Translations under genes and position numbers: made by a program
Notes under the pieces: model-generated
What the model saw: only the letters and a program-made list of their open reading frames with translations
What the model was told of the DNA's origin: nothing
Databases searched by the model: none
Shown: positions 42,587 to 51,717 of the stretch, in pieces
Layout: each line of letters begins with the position of its first letter
Numbering within the stretch: position 1 is the first letter of the stretch
Assembly (NCBI GenBank): GCA_002840125.1
Contig: PGZF01000006.1
Span: forward strand, 124,001 to 188,000
Direction: 5' to 3'
Length of the DNA: 64,000 nucleotides
Source of the DNA: Gammaproteobacteria bacterium HGW-Gammaproteobacteria-15
GTDB lineage: Bacteria > Pseudomonadota > Gammaproteobacteria > Enterobacterales > Alteromonadaceae

Positions 42587-44944
42587 TTAGTTAGCAGGTG
42601 CTAATACCGCAGGGTTAGCCACAACCACTGCAGCCCCCTGAGTAGCCAGGAAGGATGCTACGTGAGTTTGCATTTCAACCGTGGCGGCTGCACTGCCGGC
42701 AGTTGGGTCAAGTAACGAGCTGTGAGAGCCAGCGGTAAAGCGGGCAATAACATTGCCAGCCAGTTGCTGTGGCCCGGCAACAGCGTTAATAGCGGTTGCG
42801 CCCAGCAGTCTGGCTAGCGGCTCAGTACCACCCAACGGCATACCTACCGTCTGGTTTGGAATAACCCGATCAGAGGTAGCTGAGTTAATACCCGAGCCAA
42901 TCACTTCGGCAATGTATACTGGTGTCTGGCTGGCAACCAGTAACTGAGCATAGTTATTTGGATCGCCGGCATCGGTAATCGTTTGCGCTGCAAAGGCAAA
43001 CTGAGAGATAGTGGCTCTGATAGCTGCCAGAGTGGCCGCAGTGCTTTCGCTCTGGGCCAGGCTGGCTAAATAGGCATCAACGTATTGTGCTGCACAGCCG
43101 GTAAAACTGGCCGGATTGGCCGCCACTGCCATACAGGGGCTTTCATCTTCCAAGTAATCGACAAAACCAGGCTTCAGGGTTTCTGCTCCCAGAATAACAC
43201 TGGCACGGATCAATGCGCCAAAGCTGCCAGACTCAAGCAGGAAATTGGCTACCGCGCCACCTGGTACAGATAAGGCTGCAGATTTCATATTGTAAGCCGC
43301 ATCAACCGCAGTAATACCTGAGGGTGCATTGGCAACTGCCACCGCTGACGAGCCAGTGATAGAGCCCAGTGACATCCCCAGCAACTGGACATTGGCCATA
43401 TTCAGGCTAATACCGTTAATGCTGTTCAGTGCTAAACGCAGCGCCAGTGTATCGGCGATACTTTGCCGTAAGTTGTCGCGGGTAACCAGCAGGTTAGACA
43501 GGTTCATATACACGGTGGCATTGCCATTGGCTACACCACAACCTGGGCCGGAGGCATTAATATCGATAAAACCACGTGAACCATGTAAAGGCTGGTCAAT
43601 CGCCACAGTGGCAAAACCCTGCTGCGTTAATGCCGCGGTAACCGCCAGCATATTTTCTTTGCAAGAAGTAATACCGTGCGACATTATTACAACCGGCCAG
43701 CCAGCAGCAGGTGCTGGTGCATTCGGCGCCGTCATAATAACGGCAACCGACTCATATGAATTGATTTTGGGGATCGGGTTAAATTTTGTCAGATGGCGGC
43801 GGCTATCCAGGCCAAGATCACGTAACTGCACGGGCTGTTGCGCCGTTAATGCCATACACACACCATCGTTCTGAGATTGTGCTGCAGCAGGAATAGTACC
43901 TGCAGGTGCCTGAGCCAAAATAGCGCCGCTATCGCAGGCAGCTGTCCAGCGGGTGCTTAAAGGCGCAGAGGGGGCAGAGCCAGTTTGAGCCCCTAAATAA
44001 TAAGGCAGGTTAAAACTACCGCTATACAGCATCACATTATCAAAAGACGGATTACCGGTAAGCGGAGTTCCGGGGATCATTGATACCGGCCCAACAGCTG
44101 CTACTTCAAGTGCAGATGGCGCATAAGGCGAACCTGGGGCGGCCATTAATGATTTCACCGTTGCCAGCACATTTGAGATCGATTGTGTGGTCATTGCCGC
44201 AGTGTAGATAATGCTGTCTCGGTCAACACCTTCAGCCTCAATAACATCTTCAAAACTATTGATCAGCCTTTGTAATGATAACTGCGCTGGCGTGCTTAAC
44301 GGCAGTGTTTCGTCATCTTGCTTTACCAGCTCATAAGATGTGGAGGGAGCAACAGAGTTACCATTATTGTCTTCAATTAATGAAGTCAGTACTGTCATAT
44401 AAGTGGTAGCCGGTTTCAACGGCCGCAGGGGCACAACAGCTATGCTGTTACCACTGACAGAAGTAACAAAATCCTGACCAAAGGTCAGCTCTGCCACAAC
44501 CTTACAAGCAAAACCCTGATTCGCCGTTCTGCACTCTTCTACTGTTGAAGTAGGGCCTTGCATTACCACTTCAAACAGCAACACTGCACCGGGCTGCTGC
44601 ACAGAGCTGGCTTCTAAAGCCGCACCTGGCGCCAGATCTACAGCGATAGCATAAGGGCTTTGCGTAGACCAGCCATCTAATGCCCCTAACGCGACCTGTG
44701 GGTTAGTGTAATTAGGCTCTGTACCAGAGTCGGTGGTTAACGTGCCATCCGTTGTGCCTTGAAACAGTAAATCATTTGGCACAGACAGCCTTGGTGTGGC
44801 GGCACCCGGATCGAATACTACTCTGGAATATGGTTTAACAGTGTTGTTGCCGGTATCTTGCTTAATATCATCTAAAGAATCACCGCCACATCCGGTTAAA
44901 CCTAATGCAACAGCAACAGCCACACTCAGTGTCAGCTTATTCAT
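42587..44944 (-). CDS. VolA/Pla-1-type surface lipoprotein lipase
   Basis: 785 residues from ATG 44944 with GGGGAG upstream. Lipobox LTGC (Cys19). N-terminal virulence-factor-lipase domain (about 30-330) then an alpha/beta hydrolase with nucleophile Ser in GMSLGS (about 533). In Vibrio VolA is a surface lysophospholipase that frees fatty acid from lysolecithin. Ala/Ser-rich loops and C-terminal low-complexity AAAVVANPAVLAPAN-like end. Single gene with its own terminator. Confidence 0.88.
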   Translation of the reverse strand: MNKLTLSVAVAVALGLTGCGGDSLDDIKQDTGNNTVKPYSRVVFDPGAATPRLSVPNDLLFQGTTDGTLTTDSGTEPNYTNPQVALGALDGWSTQSPYAIAVDLAPGAALEASSVQQPGAVLLFEVVMQGPTSTVEECRTANQGFACKVVAELTFGQDFVTSVSGNSIAVVPLRPLKPATTYMTVLTSLIEDNNGNSVAPSTSYELVKQDDETLPLSTPAQLSLQRLINSFEDVIEAEGVDRDSIIYTAAMTTQSISNVLATVKSLMAAPGSPYAPSALEVAAVGPVSMIPGTPLTGNPSFDNVMLYSGSFNLPYYLGAQTGSAPSAPLSTRWTAACDSGAILAQAPAGTIPAAAQSQNDGVCMALTAQQPVQLRDLGLDSRRHLTKFNPIPKINSYESVAVIMTAPNAPAPAAGWPVVIMSHGITSCKENMLAVTAALTQQGFATVAIDQPLHGSRGFIDINASGPGCGVANGNATVYMNLSNLLVTRDNLRQSIADTLALRLALNSINGISLNMANVQLLGMSLGSITGSSAVAVANAPSGITAVDAAYNMKSAALSVPGGAVANFLLESGSFGALIRASVILGAETLKPGFVDYLEDESPCMAVAANPASFTGCAAQYVDAYLASLAQSESTAATLAAIRATISQFAFAAQTITDAGDPNNYAQLLVASQTPVYIAEVIGSGINSATSDRVIPNQTVGMPLGGTEPLARLLGATAINAVAGPQQLAGNVIARFTAGSHSSLLDPTAGSAAATVEMQTHVASFLATQGAAVVVANPAVLAPAN

Positions 44945-45169
44945 AGTTTCTCCCCTATCCTGTCTCTTATTTTTTATATGCAAAGCAAAAACTTACCTTG
45001 CTTATTGGAAGCCTGTTGTACATATAGCCTGTAACAGCTACGACCAGTTAAAGTTAACTCAAACCAGGCAAAATCGCTAGCTGAAAAATACAGAATAAAC
45101 GAAGAAAGGTGCAAATAGCCCCGTTTGGGCGTATGCTTTCGCCGTTTTTGCAGCAACAGGTGATATTTT

Positions 45170-45913
45170 ATGCACGATTATCAAGCAGCTACAGATGCAT
45201 TAAAAGACAAAGTAATTTTAGTTACCGGTGCCGGTGATGGCATTGGTAAAGAAGCGGCGTTAACCTATGCCCGCTTTGGCGCCAGCGTTATTCTGCTGGG
45301 CAAAACAGTCAGCAAGCTAACCGCAGTTTATGATGAAATAGTGGCCAGTGGCGGCAAAGAGCCAGCCATAGTGCCACTGGATTTAAAAGGTGCTACCGCG
45401 AAACATTACCGCGATATGGCTGCCACTATTACCGCTGAATTCGGCAAACTGGACGGTGTACTGCATAACGCCGGTATTTTGGGTGTGCTCAGCCCGTTTG
45501 AGCATATTGACTTACCCACCTGGCAAGACATTATGCAGATTAATGTCACCGCGCCAATGCTGATGACACAAGCATTAATGCCGGTACTGAAATTATCCGC
45601 TCAGGCATCTGTTGTCTTTACCTCTTCCGGCGTTGGCCGCAAAGGCCGCGCATTCTGGGGCCCTTATGCGGTATCTAAGTTCGCCACTGAAGGCCTGATG
45701 CAGGTTATTGCAGATGAGTATGACAACAGTACCATACGGGTAAACTGTTTAAACCCGGGTGCTACCCGCACCAAAATGCGCAGCCGCGCCTATCCGGGTG
45801 AAGATGTTAATCTGTTGAAAACACCGGCAGATTTAATGTGGCTTTATGTTTATCTGATGAGTGACGACAGCGTTGCTGTTAACGGCCAGACGATAGATGC
45901 CCAGGTAAAATAG
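45170..45913 (+). CDS. yciK: YciK, short-chain oxidoreductase
   Basis: 247 residues. NAD(P) motif TGAGDGIGKE (about 20-29), NAGI (about 97), catalytic Ser in VFTSSGVGRKGRA and YAVSK (about 166). The C-terminal part matches the YciK type with LNPGATRTKMRSRAYPGEDV. Substrate unknown. Gap 44945-45169 holds promoters for the two divergent genes only. Confidence 0.93.
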   Translation: MHDYQAATDALKDKVILVTGAGDGIGKEAALTYARFGASVILLGKTVSKLTAVYDEIVASGGKEPAIVPLDLKGATAKHYRDMAATITAEFGKLDGVLHNAGILGVLSPFEHIDLPTWQDIMQINVTAPMLMTQALMPVLKLSAQASVVFTSSGVGRKGRAFWGPYAVSKFATEGLMQVIADEYDNSTIRVNCLNPGATRTKMRSRAYPGEDVNLLKTPADLMWLYVYLMSDDSVAVNGQTIDAQVK

Positions 45914-45921
45914 CTGCATAG

Positions 45922-45965
45922 CAAAACGGCCCCTTTCGCTGTAAGGCGCAAGGGGCCGTTTTCAT
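45922..45965. terminator. Bidirectional terminator, yciK / aminotransferase
   Basis: AAAACGGCCCCTT ... AAGGGGCCGTTTT (45923-45935 with 45950-45962); long stem between convergent genes. Confidence 0.85.
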
Positions 45966-45992
45966 TTACTTACTTTGCTGTATAAAACCAAT

Positions 45993-47189
45993 CTAGCCTT
46001 TTAATACTGTTGCCACTGATTTAGCAAAGTAATTAATATTGCTGTGATTTAACCCGGCAATGCTGACCCGGCTAGAACCCACCATATAAATGCTGAACTC
46101 GCTGCGCAGGCGGTCAATTTGCGCTTTGTTAATACCTAAAAAGCTGAACATACCGTGCTGACGGGTAATAAAGCTGAAATCCTGCTGTACACCTTCAGCC
46201 GCCAGGCTGTCGATAATCAGCTGGCGGTAGTTGTTAATGCGATCACGCATTTCGGCCAGCTCCTGATGCCATAAGCTGGTTAGCTCATTGCTATCAAGAA
46301 TATTGGCAACAATAATGGCACCATGAGCCGGTGGCATAGAATAAATACTACGCACCACGCTTAATAGGTTTACTTTGGCAACATCAGCTACTTTGCTGTC
46401 TACTGCAACGATAGATACCGCGCCAATACGCTCACGGTATAAGCCAAAGTTTTTTGAGCACGAACTGCACAGAATCATCTCATCAACATTATCTGCCAGA
46501 TAGCGCAAGCCTTTGGCGTCTTCATCCAGGCCGGTGCCAAAACCCTGATACGCCATATCAACTAAAGGCGTAAAACCACGCTCTTTAGCAATATCGGTAA
46601 AACGCTGCCACTGGGCAAAGGTTAAATCCATCCCGCTGGGGTTGTGGCAACAAGCATGCACCAGCACTACATCGCCGGCCGGCACTGTAGCAAGCTCGGC
46701 AAACATAGCGTCTTCGTTCAGGCCTTTGGTGTCGTAATCGTAATAAGTGTATTCTTTTACATTCAGGCCAGCGGCCTTAAACATAGAGATATGGTTAGCC
46801 CAGGTTGGGCTGGTTACCCAAATAGTCGCATTCGGGTTGGCTTTTTTAATAAACTCAGCCGCTACACGCAGTGCACCGGTACCACCCGGCGTATGCGCCG
46901 TGGTAACACGGTTAGCCAGCAATACTTTGTGGCCAATACCAAACGCCAGCTTTTCAATATGCGCATTAAAACCTAAATCACCAGCCATACCGATATAGGT
47001 TTTGCTGTCTTCCTGCTTCAGGCGCAGCGCTTCTGCTTCTTTTACGCATTTCAGTACTGCCGTGTGGCCTTGCTCGTCTTTATATACCCCTACGCCGAGG
47101 TCTACTTTGTTCGGGTTTGGGTCTTCTTTATAAGCTGCCATTAAACCTAGAATTGGATCGGTTGCCACCGGTTGTAACTGAGCAAACAT
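45993..47189 (-). CDS. Aspartate/aromatic aminotransferase (AspC/TyrB)
   Basis: 398 residues, class I PLP transaminase. PLP Lys in CSSCSKNFGLY (about 246), substrate Arg in RVSIAGLNHSNI (about 374), NPSGMD for the cofactor ring (about 182). AspC and TyrB cannot be separated from sequence alone; the closeness to pheA later in the window fits phenylalanine/tyrosine synthesis. Single gene. Confidence 0.9.
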   Translation of the reverse strand: MFAQLQPVATDPILGLMAAYKEDPNPNKVDLGVGVYKDEQGHTAVLKCVKEAEALRLKQEDSKTYIGMAGDLGFNAHIEKLAFGIGHKVLLANRVTTAHTPGGTGALRVAAEFIKKANPNATIWVTSPTWANHISMFKAAGLNVKEYTYYDYDTKGLNEDAMFAELATVPAGDVVLVHACCHNPSGMDLTFAQWQRFTDIAKERGFTPLVDMAYQGFGTGLDEDAKGLRYLADNVDEMILCSSCSKNFGLYRERIGAVSIVAVDSKVADVAKVNLLSVVRSIYSMPPAHGAIIVANILDSNELTSLWHQELAEMRDRINNYRQLIIDSLAAEGVQQDFSFITRQHGMFSFLGINKAQIDRLRSEFSIYMVGSSRVSIAGLNHSNINYFAKSVATVLKG

Positions 47190-47230
47190 AGTGTTCTACC
47201 TGAGTTAAAGTTGCATGAAAAAAGCTGCGG

Positions 47231-47941
47231 TTATGGTAAATACGCCGGTACGGTTAAACACACCGCCACCAGCAGCGCCAGAGCATCCGCAGTAAATACG
47301 TTTTTATTAAAATCTTCGGCATCGACAATGCCGGCTATTTTGCCTGATTGGTTAAACAGAGGCAAACAGGCCTCTGCCTGCACTTTAGGATCGCAGGTGT
47401 AATATTCGCCACCTTTGCCTAAATAGGCCGCCACATCATTAATAACTTTGGCTTTGCCGCTTAAGCCTACCGTACTGTTATTGCTGATTTTGGCAAATTC
47501 GCTGTTTAACGGAAATTCAGCCCGCGATGGCGCACCATAATAAGCCAGTTTTACCAGCACCGGCTCGCCGGTGCCGTTGGTGCGGGCCTGATAAATACCA
47601 AACCAGTCCAGTGCAGAATATTCGCGGTAAAAGGCAGCAATAAGGCTTAGCTGTGTAAGTGCATGCTGATTGGCCGCGTTTTGCCCGCCCAGTACTGCCG
47701 TTAAATCATAGGGCTCATCTGCCAGTTGACCAAACAGCGAGCAGGCGCCGCCCTCGCCCAACTCCGGTACTTTATATTGCCATTGCACCGCAGGTGCAGC
47801 TGCTGCGGTTAAAAAAGCCTGTAGTGCAGTTTGGTATTGTTGTACTTTTTCAGCAAAAGCCGCTTGCGACATATCGCCCAGATACGCCTGTATACCGGCG
47901 CGTGCAACATAGTCTGATACAGAAACAGCATCTCGTGACAT
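47231..47941 (-). CDS. GAF-like domain protein
   Basis: 236 residues from ATG 47941. The C-terminal half (about 105-230) has a GAF-like order: LDWFGIYQARTNGTGEPVLVKLAYYG, LSGKAKVINDVAAYLG, and QAEACLPLFNQSGKIAGIVDAEDF with several Cys, similar to methionine-sulfoxide reductase-type GAFs. The N-terminal half is helical. Sensor or enzyme cannot be decided. Follows the aminotransferase on the same strand but begins before it, so read first. Confidence 0.65.
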   Translation of the reverse strand: MSRDAVSVSDYVARAGIQAYLGDMSQAAFAEKVQQYQTALQAFLTAAAAPAVQWQYKVPELGEGGACSLFGQLADEPYDLTAVLGGQNAANQHALTQLSLIAAFYREYSALDWFGIYQARTNGTGEPVLVKLAYYGAPSRAEFPLNSEFAKISNNSTVGLSGKAKVINDVAAYLGKGGEYYTCDPKVQAEACLPLFNQSGKIAGIVDAEDFNKNVFTADALALLVAVCLTVPAYLP

Positions 47942-48103
47942 TATAGCCATCCAGATTTCTAAAAATTGCTGAACATTCTACCAGAAGCGGCTAAAAAACC
48001 AAGCCAGCCGGCAACAAGTTAAGGAAATTGTTGCTGCCGCTTCGGTGGATGTTTAAGCTGACAGTTCTGTAAAGTAAGCGAAGTAAAGTAAGCGAACCCA
48101 CTT

Positions 48104-48502
48104 ATGGCAGGTAATAAAATCTCACTGGCCGACTGGCAGGCCAAAATGAACCCGGCAGGTGCAACTGCTGCAGTAAAAGACGATCCTAATCTGGTGTACA
48201 GCACCGACAGCGGCAAAATAAATGCAAAACCCGCAGTCAAACCGGTGGCAGAAGCTTTTGCCGATGGCGCAGTGCGCATAAGGCGCGAAACCAAAGGCCG
48301 TGGTGGCAAGGCGGTATTAACCATTAGCGGCATTGCCAAACCACATGACGAACTGGTGGCACTGGCAGCTAAGTTAAAAAAGAAATGTGCCTGTGGCGGT
48401 GCGGTAAAAGATGGCGTGATTGAAATTCAGGGTGATAAGCGCGAGCTGGTAGAGCAGTTATTACAAGCTGAGGGTTTTAAAACTAAATGGGCCGGTGGGT
48501 AA
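48104..48502 (+). CDS. yciH: YciH, SUI1-like translation factor
   Basis: 132 residues. SUI1/eIF1 domain: RIRRETKGRGGKAVLTISG (about 58-76), KLKKKCACGGAVKDGVIEIQGD (about 90-112) with a possible CxC metal site. Acts at initiation codon selection/stress. N-terminal 55 residues disordered. Part of the E. coli cluster yciH-pyrF not far from topA. Confidence 0.93.
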   Translation: MAGNKISLADWQAKMNPAGATAAVKDDPNLVYSTDSGKINAKPAVKPVAEAFADGAVRIRRETKGRGGKAVLTISGIAKPHDELVALAAKLKKKCACGGAVKDGVIEIQGDKRELVEQLLQAEGFKTKWAGG

Positions 48503-48525
48503 TCCAACCTTAGGAATCAGGAAAC

Positions 48526-48622
48526 GAACCGACTTACCCACACCAACACGCCGTGAATACATCCCTGTAGGCTCGATTCCGGCATCCATGCCGTCAACGG
48601 TTGGTTTAGGGTAAGTCGATTC
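48526..48622. repeat. Imperfect palindromic interspersed element (~97 bp)
   Basis: The ends GAACCGACTTACCC (48526-48539) and GGGTAAGTCGATTC (48609-48622) are inverted with a single mismatch; inner arms containing CCAAC / GTTGG extend the pairing, and a middle loop about 36 bases long remains. Sits between yciH and the M28 gene stop. Layout is that of a REP/MITE-like dispersed element; only one copy is in the window. Confidence 0.65.
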
Positions 48623-48652
48623 TCACCTTGTGCTATCAGCGCGATTTAAATC

Positions 48653-50335
48653 TTACTGCACCGCTTCACGATTATATGGCTGGCCAACGGCGCCGTTAAA
48701 AAAGCTGTCTTTTAACCAGTAAGGTCGCTGGATGGTGTTGGCAATATCCAGCGCAATATTAAAGTTAATATTGGCAAACACCGCACCAGCGTCATAGCGG
48801 ATTGCACCGTAGTCTTTAATCAGGCTTGGAATATCATCTGATGGCTTATGATAGTGTTTGGCAAAAAAGCTGGCCCAGATTTTACCGCCGTCCTGCTTTG
48901 GATCCTGCGATTTAAAACCGGTCATTAAAAATACTGCCGGTACGCCTTTTTTCACCAGTGTATAGTGATCTGAGCGGGTAAAAATGGCCTGCTCCGGCAT
49001 AGGATCGGCGCTTAGCGCTATGCCCTCTTTCGCCGCGGCGTTTTCTACCACTTTACCCAACGACGAATGGTTAGCACCAAAGGCTATCATATCGGCAAAC
49101 GGGTACAGTAATACCGGCATATCCAGGTTAACATTAGCCACCAGTTTATCTATCGGCCGGGTGGGAAAATGTGCGAAGTAATCTGCGCCGAGTAAGCCTT
49201 TTTCTTCACCGGTTACCACCACAAACAAAATCGAACGCTTTGGTTTTACCGGCAACTGAGCAAATAAACGCGCGGTTTCCAGCAAAATAGACACACCGGC
49301 GGCGTTGTCCATGGCGCCATTGTTAATTTTATCTTCGTTGCGTAAGTCGTTGCTGTAACCAATATGATCAGAGTGCGCCGTGACCACAACGTACTCGTCT
49401 TTCAGTACAGGATCCGAACCCGGCAATACCGCAATAACGTTAGGGCTGGAAATATCCTCATGGCTGCTGCTACGGCTTAACGTCGCCGATACACCGAGCT
49501 CAAATCCCACAGGGTTTTGCTTGTTTTCCAGTTGCGTAAAAATATCCGCCAGCGATTGCGGCGCTTTGGCAAACAGTGCGGCAGCAGCTTCGTGGTGCAC
49601 ATAGGCGCCGCCTTTTAAATCCGGGAAGCTGTCAGCCGGTGTACCATCGGCTTGCAGCCACTCCATGCCCGGAGTATTTAAATACAACAGGCTGTTGGCA
49701 TAAGGCCGTACTTTTTCCTGGGCCGGGGTGTGCACGGTAATAATACCTACCGCGCCGCGCTCTGCTGCTAAACGGGTCTTCTGGCTGCTTAAGTGCGCTG
49801 CTTCTTCACTTGGCAGGCTGTCCGGCCGGCCTGTCAGCAATACCACTATTTTGCCTTTTACATCCAGATTAGCGTAGTCATTTAAACCAAACTCTTCCGA
49901 TACCATGCCATAACCGGCAAACACCAGCGGTGCGGTAATATCGGCCTGGGTGTACTGCAAACTGGGGCCGGTAAAAAAGGCTTTGGGGTAACTAAGTTGG
50001 GTATTTTTGCCATCGGCATGCAGGGTAAATTTCGCACTTTCCTGTGCTAAACGCGCCTGGCGCAGCGGCACTCGCTGGTAATAGCTGCCATTGTCACCAG
50101 CAGGCTCCAGGCCCAGTGCCTGTAATTGCGTGGCAATATACAACGAGGCAATTTCATGTTCTTTACTACCGGTTTCACGCCCGGCCAGCTCATCCGCGGC
50201 CAAAAACTGCATATGGGCTTCAATGGCTTTAGCGCTTGCAGCCGTAGCAGCGGGGGCTGGAACTGATGACTGCGTAGCAGTGCAACCGGCTATTACAGCC
50301 AATAGCAACGCAGCGGGTATAAATTTGCTTTTCAT
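48653..50335 (-). CDS. M28 family metallopeptidase lipoprotein
   Basis: 560 residues from ATG 50335. Lipobox IAGC (Cys18). PA-type inserted domain about 120-250, catalytic M28 domain with two zinc ions: AHSDHIG, MDNAAGV, GEEKGLLG and the later DMP and KHYHKPSD sites. Aminopeptidase-like protein in outer membrane or periplasm. Preceded by a hairpin after the amidohydrolase gene, so probably the third gene of one operon with those. Confidence 0.88.
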   Translation of the reverse strand: MKSKFIPAALLLAVIAGCTATQSSVPAPAATAASAKAIEAHMQFLAADELAGRETGSKEHEIASLYIATQLQALGLEPAGDNGSYYQRVPLRQARLAQESAKFTLHADGKNTQLSYPKAFFTGPSLQYTQADITAPLVFAGYGMVSEEFGLNDYANLDVKGKIVVLLTGRPDSLPSEEAAHLSSQKTRLAAERGAVGIITVHTPAQEKVRPYANSLLYLNTPGMEWLQADGTPADSFPDLKGGAYVHHEAAAALFAKAPQSLADIFTQLENKQNPVGFELGVSATLSRSSSHEDISSPNVIAVLPGSDPVLKDEYVVVTAHSDHIGYSNDLRNEDKINNGAMDNAAGVSILLETARLFAQLPVKPKRSILFVVVTGEEKGLLGADYFAHFPTRPIDKLVANVNLDMPVLLYPFADMIAFGANHSSLGKVVENAAAKEGIALSADPMPEQAIFTRSDHYTLVKKGVPAVFLMTGFKSQDPKQDGGKIWASFFAKHYHKPSDDIPSLIKDYGAIRYDAGAVFANINFNIALDIANTIQRPYWLKDSFFNGAVGQPYNREAVQ

Positions 50336-50355
50336 AGGGTTTCCTTTAAAAACAA

Positions 50356-50379
50356 CAGTGCCAGCAAGAGCTGGCACTG
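50356..50379 (-). terminator. Hairpin between the amidohydrolase and M28 genes
   Basis: CAGTGCCAGC-AAGA-GCTGGCACTG, ten-base stem, followed on the minus strand by TTGTTTTT. May be a partial terminator that lowers M28 expression. Confidence 0.7.
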
Positions 50380-50401
50380 ACTTTACGGCAGCAGACTTAT
50401 C

Positions 50402-51706
50402 TTAGTTTATCCGTTGCTTATATTTGTCGTGTAACTGCTTATGGCGGTTGTTTAAGTCAACTTCCCGGCCATCAATCCACAAGTGGGTTACCTTATGGCC
50501 GAGATAATCGAAAATATCGCCTTCAGACACTACCAGGCTGGCTGCCTTGCCCACTTCAATGCTGCCAATTTTATCGGCAACACCGGCAATTTGCGCGGCA
50601 TTAATGGTAACAGAACGTAACGCCTGCTCTGGTGTTAAACCAAAGCTTATTGCCTGACCAGCTGCAAATACCAGATTGCGGGTATCCCAGTAACCATCCA
50701 GCGACAACGCGTAATTAACACCGGCATCCTGCAAGGTTTTAGGCACGGTAAAAGCCCGGCTGTAATTTTCATCACCACGGCTGGGTAAACCATAAGGTGC
50801 AGTGTAAATGACCGCCACTTTAGCTGCTGCCAACTCATCGGCCAGGCGCCAGCTGTCGCGGCCACCAACAATAGTCAGCTTAAGGTTGTACTCTTTAGCC
50901 AGCAACATAGCCTGGCGAATTTGCCGTTCGTCATCAGCATGCACAAACAGTGGCCGTTCACCTTTAAACACGGCCAGCATTTCATGCCAGCGCGAGTCTA
51001 TGCCTCTGTTTAACCCGGCTTGCTCGGCATCGTAATACGCTTTTGCTGCCTGAAAATACTGTTGCAGTTTAGCCAGTTGCTCAGCATTGGCTTTGCGCAC
51101 TTCGTCGGCCGGTTTTGGGTTCCAGCGCGAACCCAGCGTACTGGCATTAGGCCAGCGCACATGCAAGCCGGTGCCGTCAGCGACTACCGCATCCTGATAA
51201 TTCCACGCATCTAACTGCATCAGGCTGGACTGGCCCATCAGCATACTGCCGTCCGGGTAAATCATGCTGTAGGCAAAACCATTGCTGCGAATGGTTGGGA
51301 TAACCTCTGAGTCGGCGTTGTAGCCCACTTTAGCTTTAATATCCGGGTTAGTCTGGGTTACTTCACGCGAATCGTCGGTAGAGCGCACAGCTTCTATTTC
51401 AATTAAGCCCAGCTGGTTAGCCAGGGCTATCAGGCCCGGATACAGGTGTTTGCCGTCCAGCGCCAGCACTGTTGCACCTTGCGGCGCGCTCAGGTTTTGG
51501 CCAACAGCCGCAATTTTACCGTCCACAATTAATACATCACTGTCGGTTTTTACACCATCGGTTACGGTATGAATTGTCAGGCCAGTTAACAGTAACGGGC
51601 CTTCGGCGGCTTTACCCGGCACCATATCGTGTGCCAGTGCTTGTGCGCCGCTCAGGCTGCCCGCTAAGGCAGCAAACAGGCTTAAACAGGTTTTAGAAAG
51701 TTTCAT
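50402..51706 (-). CDS. Amidohydrolase-like exported protein lacking HxH
   Basis: 434 residues from ATG 51706 with AAGGAG ten bases upstream. Signal peptide (SLFAALAGSLSGAQALA). Amidohydrolase fold: VDGKIAAVGQ, HLYPGLIALANQLGL, C-terminal AASLVVSEGDIFDYLGHKV-type beta end. The HxH metal motif of the family is not present after YPG-, so catalysis is doubtful. Follows the larger amidohydrolase by 11 bases, same strand. Confidence 0.8.
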   Translation of the reverse strand: MKLSKTCLSLFAALAGSLSGAQALAHDMVPGKAAEGPLLLTGLTIHTVTDGVKTDSDVLIVDGKIAAVGQNLSAPQGATVLALDGKHLYPGLIALANQLGLIEIEAVRSTDDSREVTQTNPDIKAKVGYNADSEVIPTIRSNGFAYSMIYPDGSMLMGQSSLMQLDAWNYQDAVVADGTGLHVRWPNASTLGSRWNPKPADEVRKANAEQLAKLQQYFQAAKAYYDAEQAGLNRGIDSRWHEMLAVFKGERPLFVHADDERQIRQAMLLAKEYNLKLTIVGGRDSWRLADELAAAKVAVIYTAPYGLPSRGDENYSRAFTVPKTLQDAGVNYALSLDGYWDTRNLVFAAGQAISFGLTPEQALRSVTINAAQIAGVADKIGSIEVGKAASLVVSEGDIFDYLGHKVTHLWIDGREVDLNNRHKQLHDKYKQRIN

Positions 51707-51717
51707 GCTGCTGCTCC

